Positions 1 through 5,382 are shown, counted from the first letter of the stretch. The stretch is 8,444 nt of DNA from Candidatus Anderseniibacteriota bacterium (GCA_003229735.1 QIFI01000059.1:1-8444); one strand, 5' to 3'. Notes: generated by a model not told the origin, from the sequence alone. Numbers and translations are program-made.

Positions 1-1
1 C

Positions 2-1003
2 ACTATTGAAGCCGTCAAAACTATATATCCCGATTCCCGCCTCACCGTCTGGCTGGCCCCCCGCCATACCAAGCCCTTGATAAAACACCATCCAGCCGTC
101 GATAAAATTATCGTATCTCCCATCAATCGCTCTCTATTAAAACAAATACCTTTTATCATAAAACTCCACCGCCGCCGCTTTGACACTGCACTTATGCTAT
201 CTCCCGGGCAACAATGGAAAGGTTCGCTGATCATGGCCCTGGCCGATATCGATCTCCGTATCGCCCACACCTATCCTCATCTGGGCAATCCCACCAGCCA
301 CTTATTTCTCAACAAATACCTGGATGAAATTGAAGACGCCCACGACACCACCCAAAATCTTAACCTCATTAAACTTCTCGATACCGAATTCCAGATACCG
401 GATGCTAATTACCACCTGAATATTCCTGAACAGTATCTCGTATCCGCTGAAAAACTAATTAACACCATCGCCCCCCATCCCAGACCTAAATTCCTGGGTA
501 TCCACGCCGGCAGTGCCCCTAATTTTCCCTGGAAACGCTGGCCCCTGGACAATTTTATCTCCGTCGCTAAATCCATAAACCAACAGCATCACCTCAAAAT
601 ACTAATCTTTGGCGGCCCCGATGAAAAAAAACAAAAAAAACAACTCCACCAGGCCATTGGTAAAACCATCAGCCGCCCCATCTCCACCGACCTGCTCACT
701 ACCGCCGCCCTTATGACTCATTGCCGCTTATTCCTAAGCAATGATTCCGGCCTCATGCACCTGGCCGCCGCTGTCGGCACTCCCACCCTCGGTCTCTTCG
801 GCCCCACCGACGAACACAAAACCGGCCCTCTGGGCCAACACGCCCACGCAATCCGCGCCCCCGGTACTAAGCCAGCCTACGACACCGAAACTAATTATGA
901 TCTAGGCCCAGACCCCCACCTCTCCCTCCTCAACCTCACCCCCCAAATAGTCATCCAAAAAATCAACCAAATACTCACCCCCATTCAAACACCCGATGTT
1001 TGA
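2..1003 (+). CDS. GT9 (ADP-heptose:LPS heptosyltransferase-family) glycosyltransferase, 5'-truncated by window edge
   Basis: Transfers a sugar (heptose in characterised members) from a nucleotide donor to a growing surface glycan at the inner face of the membrane. The reading frame is open to the left edge. The codons before the TTG at 77 encode TIEAVKTIYPDSRLTVWLAP, the normal GT9 region after the N-terminal GD motif, so the TTG is not the start and only about 20 residues are missing; 333 residues are visible. C-terminal-domain motifs in visible numbering are GIHAGS (about 166-171) followed by the K-R-W-P element, the FGGP strand end (about 203-206), and NDSGLMH (about 247-253) leading into GTPTLGLFGPT, which forms the donor site. 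The last codons and the TGA lie inside a palindromic repeat (984-1004), so the tail TPIQTPDV is partly repeat-derived. The coding strand is C-rich, giving many Pro, His and Thr residues. The family is clear; the sugar specificity is not. Confidence 0.9.
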   Translation, partial: TIEAVKTIYPDSRLTVWLAPRHTKPLIKHHPAVDKIIVSPINRSLLKQIPFIIKLHRRRFDTALMLSPGQQWKGSLIMALADIDLRIAHTYPHLGNPTSHLFLNKYLDEIEDAHDTTQNLNLIKLLDTEFQIPDANYHLNIPEQYLVSAEKLINTIAPHPRPKFLGIHAGSAPNFPWKRWPLDNFISVAKSINQQHHLKILIFGGPDEKKQKKQLHQAIGKTISRPISTDLLTTAALMTHCRLFLSNDSGLMHLAAAVGTPTLGLFGPTDEHKTGPLGQHAHAIRAPGTKPAYDTETNYDLGPDPHLSLLNLTPQIVIQKINQILTPIQTPDV

Positions 1004-1004
1004 A
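959..1004 (+). repeat. 46-bp direct repeat, copy A (gt9 3' end plus hairpin)
   Basis: This segment matches 2851-2896 at 42 of 46 positions, including 20 of 24-25 bases outside the hairpin core. Here it encodes the last 14 residues and the stop of the GT9 protein. Weaker similarity may continue a few bases to the left. The two copies are 1,892 bp apart and bracket the secreted-protein gene and the RAYT element. Confidence 0.8.
984..1004 (+). repeat. REP-like hairpin, copy 1
   Basis: An 8-bp perfect stem (TTCAAACA / TGTTTGAA) encloses the loop CCCGA. The TGA stop of the GT9 gene is at 1001-1003 in the right arm. The sequence to its right (1007-1039) matches the sequence to the right of copy 3, including the position of the transposase stop codon. 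Confidence 0.9.
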
Positions 1005-1057
1005 CAGCCCCCACACAGCCTCTAGTCCTCATTCACAAGTATTATATACACCTTGTT

Positions 1058-1078
1058 TTAAAACATCCGATGTTTAAA
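1058..1078. repeat. REP-like hairpin, degenerate copy 2
   Basis: The core arms AAACA (1061-1065) and TGTTT (1071-1075) surround the loop TCCGA. The next pair (1060/1076) is A-A, a mismatch, and pairing resumes at 1059/1077 and 1058/1078. The loop differs from both CCCGA and its complement, so orientation is ambiguous. It closes the right end of the MITE-like unit. Confidence 0.7.
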
Positions 1079-1104
1079 TAGTATGCAAAACCAACAAATC
1101 TTAG

Positions 1105-1134
1105 TGGACATTTCATATCATTATAAACTATAAT
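1105..1134 (+). promoter_or_regulatory. Sigma-70-type promoter for the secreted-protein gene
   Basis: TGGACA at 1105-1110 (5 of 6 to the -35 consensus) and a perfect TATAAT at 1129-1134 are separated by 18 bp. Transcription would start near 1141, leaving a leader of about 35 nt before the ATG at 1175. The promoter lies just outside the MITE-like unit, so the gene is transcribed independently of gt9. Confidence 0.6.
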
Positions 1135-1174
1135 TCACCTAATTGATCTTATCCATAACTCATAATCTCATCAA

Positions 1175-2083
1175 ATGAAAAAAATTCTTCTACTAATAAT
1201 AATCACCCCTTTTATATTTCCACCTTCTGCTCATGCCATCACTACCAATGATCTTTTTACGGTCTCAAGTAAAACCTATAGCGCCAGCGTCGGTGACACT
1301 ATTGATCTGAAATTTGAATTTACTAGTGTCTCGCTAACGTGCGGAGCGTTCCGAGTAAAACTAGTAACTACTAACAAGGCCTTCACCAACACTTCGTTTG
1401 TCGGTGGAGAATCGCCTGTCAGTGACTTTAGAAATAGCAATGAAGTGCACTGGAACAATCTCGAAGCCCACGACGGTAAAACAATAGTACTCACTCCCAA
1501 GGTTAAAATCAGCAAAGGTACAATCGGAGAAATAATCAAAAACTTCAAGGTGGTTACCAGCGGTTGCCCCAACGACCCCAAGGGTTGGAACTATTTAAAT
1601 GACCAAGACGGTCCCAGGATAAAAATCGTTAAAAAATCCACCTCTGTCAGCAACTCTAGTGCCAATTCAAAGACTTCAAAATTATCGAGCAATCTTGCCT
1701 CTATTAGTGATCTAAATAGCATCTTCCGTTCAGTTCATGGCCGAAATCCTAATGGAATAGAATGGAAATACTGGGCCAGTCGATTATTGGATAAAGGAAA
1801 TCGCACTGCTCTAAAAGGAGCTATAGCTTACCACAAAGCCCTTGGTCTAACTACTGGTGGTCCCATTACAAAAAAAACCAACGCCACTACATCCAAAACA
1901 ATCAAATCAACTCCCAATCTTGCCTCTATTAGTGATCTAAATAGCATCTTCCGTTCAGTTCATGGACGAAATCCTTCCATCAGTGAATGGCAATATTGGG
2001 CCGATAGACTCCTCGACAAATCAAATCGCATTGCCTTCAAAGACGCCATTAAATTTCACAAGTTAAACAACATAATACACTGA
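1175..2083 (+). CDS. Secreted protein with beta-rich N-domain and two DUF4214-like repeats
   Basis: No specific function is recognised. Residues 1-21 form a classical Sec signal peptide (MKK, hydrophobic core, AHA cleavage site before Ile22); there is no lipobox. Residues about 25-153 are beta-rich, resembling cohesin-like or Ig-like extracellular modules, with only two cysteines (56 and 131) that could form a disulfide. A Ser/Thr/Lys-rich linker follows. Two tandem repeats occupy 173-224 and 248-299, each with the pattern L-N-S-I-F-R-S-V-H-G-R-N-P, then E-W-x-Y-W, then R-L-L-D-K, then a final helix. This resembles DUF4214 and related extracellular repeats. A strong promoter lies upstream and no clear Shine-Dalgarno site is seen. 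The gene lies between a MITE-like unit and a RAYT element, and its strand skew is weaker than that of gt9, so it may be a passenger of the mobile region. A role in surface or matrix binding is only a guess. Confidence 0.8.
   Translation: MKKILLLIIITPFIFPPSAHAITTNDLFTVSSKTYSASVGDTIDLKFEFTSVSLTCGAFRVKLVTTNKAFTNTSFVGGESPVSDFRNSNEVHWNNLEAHDGKTIVLTPKVKISKGTIGEIIKNFKVVTSGCPNDPKGWNYLNDQDGPRIKIVKKSTSVSNSSANSKTSKLSSNLASISDLNSIFRSVHGRNPNGIEWKYWASRLLDKGNRTALKGAIAYHKALGLTTGGPITKKTNATTSKTIKSTPNLASISDLNSIFRSVHGRNPSISEWQYWADRLLDKSNRIAFKDAIKFHKLNNIIH
1690..1750 (+). repeat. Intragenic 61-bp direct repeat, copy 1
   Basis: This is identical to 1915-1975 except at 1741 (C versus A at 1966). It encodes the first 20 residues of the first DUF4214-like repeat. 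The spacing is 225 bp, exactly 75 codons. Confidence 0.9.
1915..1975 (+). repeat. Intragenic 61-bp direct repeat, copy 2
   Basis: Second copy, encoding the first 20 residues of the second DUF4214-like repeat. The rest of each repeat is clearly diverged in both DNA and protein, so the near-identity is limited to this block. Confidence 0.9.
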
Positions 2084-2098
2084 TTCAATCAAAAAGCC

Positions 2099-2121
2099 AT
2101 TCAAACACCCGATGTTTGAAT
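2099..2121 (+). repeat. REP-like hairpin, copy 3 (3' end of RAYT element; possible terminator)
   Basis: A 9-bp perfect stem (ATTCAAACA / TGTTTGAAT) encloses the loop CCCGA. It lies between the convergent 3' ends of the secreted-protein gene (stop at 2083) and the transposase gene (stop at 2138). Read on the minus strand, the hairpin is followed by GGCTTTTTG, so it could also act as a weak intrinsic terminator for the transposase transcript. It is followed on the inner side by CGCCTCC. Confidence 0.9.
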
Positions 2122-2137
2122 CGCCTCCACACAGCCT

Positions 2138-2791
2138 CTAGTCCTCATAATCAAGCAGTAAATGTTGCGTATCTTCTATCGATCTTGCGTAGTCAACCTG
2201 ATCCATAACAAAAGATAGATATGCTCCGCTATCCATTATCCCGCTAATCAATTCCGTATGACATGTTTTTACTGTCACTGTCCCAATATAATCACCTAGA
2301 GATGACCACTTATACCCCAATGGATCCTTTATCATATGAGCCACATACGGATTCAGATGTATATATCTACTCACCTGTAACAATTGTTCATCGCCATCTA
2401 CTAAAACCGCCTTAAATCGTCCGGTAAATAAAGGTCCCGATCTTTCATTTCGTACATTAAAATACTTAGCGTAGCTGTTTAATAAACGCTGCATATATAA
2501 TGAAGTTCCACCTTCAATGTTTTCCTTAATTAATAAATGAAGATGATTATCCATTAAACAATATCCCAATAAATCCACCAGCCCCTCACTCGAGTGAGCT
2601 AATTCAAACTCACTTTTCAGTCGTTTTGCTATGGAGTAGCTCTGAATAGCACCTTGCGGCAAACAATGCTTGAGCAAAGCTAAGCATCGCTCATGATCGG
2701 CCTTGTCACATAATATCTTCTTCCTGTCCACTCCACGGGTACAGATATGATATATCTCACCCGGCGCTAAATCATCATAACGATACGCCAT
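2138..2791 (-). CDS. REP-associated tyrosine transposase (Y1/HUH, IS200-like, RAYT)
   Basis: A single-strand DNA endonuclease/transposase that nicks next to hairpins through a 5'-phosphotyrosine link. Numbering from the ATG at 2789-2791, the features are YHICTRG (14-20), the metal-binding HUH motif H-L-H (83-85) in CLMDNHLHLLIKE, and the presumed catalytic Tyr107 in NSYAKYFN, followed by G-P-L-F-x-G-R-F-K. C-terminal is the family's Y-I-H-L-N-P segment. At 217 residues it is typical for the family and appears intact. A TTG one codon upstream (2792-2794) is also possible, but ATG is preferred; no Shine-Dalgarno site is seen. The start lies 29 bp from one hairpin and the TAG 16 bp from the other. 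TATATT at 2800-2805 (minus strand) could be a -10 box whose -35 region falls in the hairpin, which would allow self-repression. This last point is speculative. Confidence 0.9.
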   Translation of the reverse strand: MAYRYDDLAPGEIYHICTRGVDRKKILCDKADHERCLALLKHCLPQGAIQSYSIAKRLKSEFELAHSSEGLVDLLGYCLMDNHLHLLIKENIEGGTSLYMQRLLNSYAKYFNVRNERSGPLFTGRFKAVLVDGDEQLLQVSRYIHLNPYVAHMIKDPLGYKWSSLGDYIGTVTVKTCHTELISGIMDSGAYLSFVMDQVDYARSIEDTQHLLLDYED

Positions 2792-2820
2792 CAATGACTA
2801 ATATACACCAATTTAGGGGC

Positions 2821-2843
2821 ATTCAAACATCGGGTGTTTGAAT
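2821..2843 (-). repeat. REP-like hairpin, copy 4 (5' end of RAYT element, inverted)
   Basis: A 9-bp perfect stem with loop TCGGG on the + strand, the exact reverse complement of copy 3. It lies just upstream of the transposase start on the minus strand. Confidence 0.9.
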
Positions 2844-2850
2844 CACCAAC

Positions 2851-2896
2851 AAAATCAACTAAATACTCACACCTATTTAAACACCCGATGTTTGAA
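2851..2896 (+). pseudogene. 46-bp direct repeat, copy B: decayed copy of the gt9 3' end
   Basis: Aligned in the gt9 frame it reads K-I-N-stop-I-L-T-P-I-stop-T-P-D-V-stop. Relative to the functional gene there are only four differences: two CAA-to-TAA changes and two silent third-position changes. It begins a few bases after the RAYT element's outer hairpin and includes hairpin copy 5. It is too short to be anything but a remnant or a recombination footprint. Confidence 0.7.
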
Positions 2897-2897
2897 T
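2875..2897 (+). repeat. REP-like hairpin, copy 5 (terminator-like)
   Basis: Arms ATTTAAACA and TGTTTGAAT, loop CCCGA, with one T-G wobble pair (2878/2894). On the + strand it is followed by a T-rich tract ending in CTTTTT, so it could work as an intrinsic terminator for rightward transcription. It has the same orientation as copies 1 and 3. Confidence 0.85.
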
Positions 2898-2978
2898 TTG
2901 TTTCTTTTTAAAGCTAGGCATTAAACCAATTAAACCAAGCTTTACCCTTTCTAAAAACTACATGCTTAACATTATTAC

Positions 2979-3122
2979 ATGAGTCAATGGATATTTTTTC
3001 TGGATTATTTCTGGGAAAACATGTTTTCGGGCGTACTAATTGGAATTATTGGAATAATTATTTTGTTTTTTCCAATCGCGTACCTGATTGTTTTCAGAAA
3101 AAAACATAATAGTTCTAAATAA
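2979..3122 (+). CDS. Small single-helix membrane protein, 47 aa (hypothetical)
   Basis: Not recognised. The ORF begins MSQWIFFLDYFWENMFS, continues with an uninterrupted hydrophobic stretch (residues 18-39, rich in Ile, Gly, Leu, Phe) and ends with the positive tail RKKHNSSK, a pattern expected for one transmembrane helix with a cytoplasmic C-terminus. No Shine-Dalgarno site or good promoter is visible. Local composition is G-rich on the + strand, opposite to the C-rich + strand elsewhere, which favours a real coding strand of different origin. After the TAA the same frame stays open to TAG at 3210-3212 and encodes a further hydrophobic stretch (ITLLLALILGIIFFWGI), so this may be the broken end of a larger membrane gene. 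AT-rich DNA can give such ORFs by chance; confidence is modest. Confidence 0.45.
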   Translation: MSQWIFFLDYFWENMFSGVLIGIIGIIILFFPIAYLIVFRKKHNSSK

Positions 3123-3215
3123 AGTAATTACAACATTTCACTCCCAGCAAAAATAACCATCACACTCTTGCTTGCTTTGATATTGGGAATAATCTTTTTT
3201 TGGGGCATTTAGCTA

Positions 3216-3240
3216 GTCACGGGGTCGGATTCGAACCGAC
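3216..3240 (-). pseudogene. tRNA 3' fragment (T-arm and acceptor strand), possible attachment-site remnant
   Basis: Read on the minus strand, 3240-3224 forms a perfect T-arm: stem GTCGG / CCGAC around the consensus loop TTCGAAT. It is followed by the acceptor-like strand CCCGTGA and a C at the discriminator position, with no encoded CCA. The required 5' acceptor strand (TCACGGG), D-arm and anticodon arm are absent from 3241-3310, so no complete tRNA is present. Partial tRNA 3' ends are typical of integrase attachment sites, but no integrase gene lies in the window. Confidence 0.5.
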
Positions 3241-3280
3241 AATATAATGACTCATAATTAACTTATCCATAAACCGTATA

Positions 3281-4258
3281 TTAACTAACGCCGGGAGAAA
3301 TAGCCCCCGCTATCTCCCACACCGGCAACTGATTGGTGTCTAACCTGGGCAATGAATATATACTCCCGAACCGCACATCAGCTACCTCACCCACCGTCGA
3401 AAAAGCCGCATCATATTTCAGCTCCTTCATGATCTTCCAGGTAGCCTCATTACTATCTCCATACGGATAGCACATCAAACTTAAATCATCTACCACTCCC
3501 CAATCATTTAGTAATTTATCCATCTTAATAATATCTTCCTTCTGCTCCGCATCTGACATCTTCCCCAACCACTTATGACTATATGTATGATTTCCAATAA
3601 TCATGCCCTCATCCCACATCTCATGAATTTGATTAACATCTAAATACAGCTCCTTACTAAAATCAGCCTCGTTCTTAGTCACGTATTTTCTAAATAAATC
3701 ATCAACTAATTGTTCTCTAAATCCATTACCATTAGGCAAACCAAACTGCAGCATCTTCTTAACCAGCACTATCTCCGGCCCATCAAAACGCCCTGGCTTC
3801 TCATACTCCTGCCTATATAATTCCCATGTTTTTATGCCTTCTTCTCCCTGCTGCTCATCCACAAATGCTTTTATCTCTACACCCAAATCATGAATATCAA
3901 CTGCCGCCGCCACAAACTGAATCTTATTCACATCCATCACCACATTTTCATTAACTGCCATTCCCGCAATGAAAAACACCCCCCAGGCCTCATATTTCCT
4001 CAATATCGGCATCACCGTCTGATAATGATCCATATACCCATCATCAAATGTTAGCACTGCTCCTCTCTTCGGCACTCTCATCCGCCCCCCCAACACTGCC
4101 TTCAACTCCTTCGTATCCAGCAAATAATAATTCTCCTTAATCCACTTCACCTGCGCCTCAAATTCCCCTACTCCTCTCGCCTTAATCCCTGGCCAGAGAG
4201 TACTCTCAACATCCCGCACATAATGATATGTCACTACTGTCAGTTCATTATTATTCAT
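3281..4258 (-). CDS. Polysaccharide deacetylase (NodB/CE4 family)
   Basis: Removes acetyl groups from N-acetylated sugars of a surface glycan. Numbered from the ATG at 4256-4258, CE4 motif 1 is LTFDDG (catalytic base and metal Asp 72/73), motif 2 is H-T-Y-S-H (224-228, the two metal histidines) and motif 3 is Y-P-Y-G (264-267). A long insertion of about 110 residues between motifs 1 and 2 is seen in deacetylases of exopolysaccharide clusters. There is no signal peptide, so the enzyme would act in the cytoplasm or by another route. A TTG at 4277-4279 would add seven residues (Asn/Ser-rich); ATG is preferred because it starts right before the conserved TVVTYHYVRD strand. It is last in the minus-strand series but separated from the methyltransferase by a structured gap, so it may have its own promoter. 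All catalytic residues are present. Confidence 0.88.
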   Translation of the reverse strand: MNNNELTVVTYHYVRDVESTLWPGIKARGVGEFEAQVKWIKENYYLLDTKELKAVLGGRMRVPKRGAVLTFDDGYMDHYQTVMPILRKYEAWGVFFIAGMAVNENVVMDVNKIQFVAAAVDIHDLGVEIKAFVDEQQGEEGIKTWELYRQEYEKPGRFDGPEIVLVKKMLQFGLPNGNGFREQLVDDLFRKYVTKNEADFSKELYLDVNQIHEMWDEGMIIGNHTYSHKWLGKMSDAEQKEDIIKMDKLLNDWGVVDDLSLMCYPYGDSNEATWKIMKELKYDAAFSTVGEVADVRFGSIYSLPRLDTNQLPVWEIAGAISPGVS

Positions 4259-4279
4259 ATCATTACTCGAATTATTCAA

Positions 4280-4467
4280 TAAATTCTATTCTCGACGAAC
4301 CTTACCACATCAAAGCCTTCTAGTGCTTGGCTTAAGCCGACATTGCGGAAGCGAGCCTCGAGATCCATCTCGCTTTAACGAGCTTAGCTCGAGGAGAGCG
4401 AGCTTTCGGTGTGACCAAACACCGGCGGGCGTTAATCACATGCGTCTGAAACAAAAACATATATACT
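4280..4467. other. GC-rich, hairpin-dense intergenic region
   Basis: No ORF is supported here. Inverted repeats are packed together: GGCTTAAGCC (4329-4338, perfect palindrome); CCTCGAG (4356-4362) with CTCGAGG (4388-4394), enclosing CTCG (4369-4372) with CGAG (4379-4382); AGCTCG with CGAGCT (about 4387-4404), an alternative partner for the same bases; and CGGTGT (4407-4412) with ACACCG (4419-4424). None is followed by a clear T tract on the minus strand, so this is not a standard intrinsic terminator. It could be a structured RNA, a leader of the deacetylase gene or a remnant element. Confidence 0.45.
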
Positions 4468-5382
4468 TTATTGCACCCTCACCGCATGCACCATAAACGC
4501 CGAAGCCTGACCCAACATCGTCACATTATTAAGCGCCCGCTCCTGCAAAGCATTTGCCACCTTCACGTGCATAGCCGGCCACTCATTCTTCATTTGCGGC
4601 GTCAACCCGTGTACATGTATGGGAGACACTTCCTTCACCGCGTACCCCATTTCAGCCAACAACCTAATCAACTGCACCGGCGTATATTGATATCTAGTTG
4701 ATACCCCCACTCCCGTATTGGCATGCTCAATCAAAGGATCAGTCAACGGCACCGGGGTAAACTTTAACATTTCTTCAATCTTCGGCTTCATATTCCAAGC
4801 CACCGTCTCCCGAACCAGATCACCAATCACTCTCTCTTTCATCTCTTGCTCCGTATACGCGTTAACTGAAAATAAATTAAACAATCTGTTCCGGGAACTG
4901 ACTACCAATGACCCCCCTGGCTTCAAAATCTTTATGCACCGTCCAAAAAAATCATCCCGCTGGGCAAAAGAAATATACTCTATAAACCCATTGGCGATAA
5001 CCATATCATATAATTCATCCTCAATAGACATAGTAAAAAAATCCCGAGCCGCGAATTTCACATTTTTCACCCCGCTTTTTGCCGCCAGATCATTGGCTAT
5101 GTCAATCATCCCCGGAGCAAAATCAATGCCGTACACATTTGCCTCTAATTTACCCATGGCCACAGCCAAATCCCCAATCCCGCAACCCACATCCAGCACC
5201 ATATCTGTCTCATTTCGATTATTAACCACATGCAGCGCAAAATCATTTCTTTGCTTGATCACATTAACCCGAGGCTCCTTCTTTTTATCTAAAGCCTTAG
5301 CCTTCCAATCCAACGCCTTCTCATCAAAAAACTTAAGCGTCTCCCTCTGCTGTTTACTGCTTTCTTTGATTTTTTCTCTCAT
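4468..5382 (-). CDS. Class I SAM-dependent methyltransferase
   Basis: Transfers a methyl group from S-adenosylmethionine, presumably to a sugar or lipid-linked glycan given the neighbours; the substrate is not evident. The Rossmann core shows motif I VLDVGCGIGD (62-71), the acidic end of beta-2 in YGIDFAPGM (Asp87), a motif III-like AARDF (112-116), motif IV YDMVIANGFIEYI (125-137) and LKPGG (153-157). The C-terminal 140 residues are long for a minimal methyltransferase and probably form a substrate-binding cap. The N-terminus is Lys/Glu-rich. The ATG at 5380-5382 is the natural start; no Shine-Dalgarno site is visible. It lies 38 bp downstream of the GT4 stop and is likely cotranscribed with it. 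Family assignment is firm; naming a pathway would be invention. Confidence 0.88.
   Translation of the reverse strand: MREKIKESSKQQRETLKFFDEKALDWKAKALDKKKEPRVNVIKQRNDFALHVVNNRNETDMVLDVGCGIGDLAVAMGKLEANVYGIDFAPGMIDIANDLAAKSGVKNVKFAARDFFTMSIEDELYDMVIANGFIEYISFAQRDDFFGRCIKILKPGGSLVVSSRNRLFNLFSVNAYTEQEMKERVIGDLVRETVAWNMKPKIEEMLKFTPVPLTDPLIEHANTGVGVSTRYQYTPVQLIRLLAEMGYAVKEVSPIHVHGLTPQMKNEWPAMHVKVANALQERALNNVTMLGQASAFMVHAVRVQ

Larger units (their letters stand above)
984..1078. mobile_element. MITE-like, internally deleted derivative of the RAYT element (95 bp)
   Basis: The left part (984 to about 1041) aligns with the 3' end of the full element from 2101: the same hairpin, then GCCYCCACACAGCCTCTAG and the last transposase codons. 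The right part contains ATATACACC at 1044-1052, identical to 2801-2809 in the 5' leader of the transposase, followed by a degenerate hairpin as in the full element. The unit therefore joins both termini and lacks essentially all of the transposase gene. It is noncoding and presumably would need a transposase in trans. The right half is more diverged than the left, so it may be old and immobile. Confidence 0.7.
2099..2843 (-). mobile_element. RAYT-type element: Y1 transposase bracketed by inverted hairpins
   Basis: The 745-bp unit has a perfect 23-bp hairpin at each end. The right one (2821-2843) is the exact reverse complement of the left one (2099-2121), loop included. Both are followed on the inner side by a short GCC-containing C-rich stretch (CGCCTCC at left; GCCCCT at right, read inward). 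The only gene is the transposase. This matches the known association of IS200-like Y1 (HUH) enzymes with REP palindromes, although classical RAYT genes are usually described as domesticated rather than as self-mobile units. Confidence 0.75.

Noticed and set aside
77..79. TTG at 77 as start of the GT9 gene
   Set aside because: The frame is open and coding to the left edge and encodes conserved GT9 sequence before it, so the gene is simply cut by the window.
1148..1166. CTTATCCATAA and ACTCATAAT also occur at 3250-3272 in swapped order
   Set aside because: Matches of 9-11 bp in AT-rich DNA are expected by chance in a window of this size, and the order is not kept.
984..2897. The five palindromes as a CRISPR array
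   Set aside because: Spacing is irregular, orientation alternates and units are separated by genes; no cas genes are present. They are hairpin ends of a Y1 element.
2898..2978. Promoter for the small membrane ORF
   Set aside because: No -35/-10 pair of acceptable spacing and match could be identified; the stretch shows only a T-rich tract after hairpin copy 5.
3241..3310. Rest of a complete tRNA upstream of the T-arm
   Set aside because: No matching 5' acceptor strand TCACGGG, D-arm or plausible anticodon arm is present on the minus strand.
4407..4424. CGGTGT/ACACCG hairpin as intrinsic terminator of the GT4-methyltransferase operon
   Set aside because: On the minus strand it is followed by AAAGCTCGC and not a T tract, so rho-independent termination is not supported.
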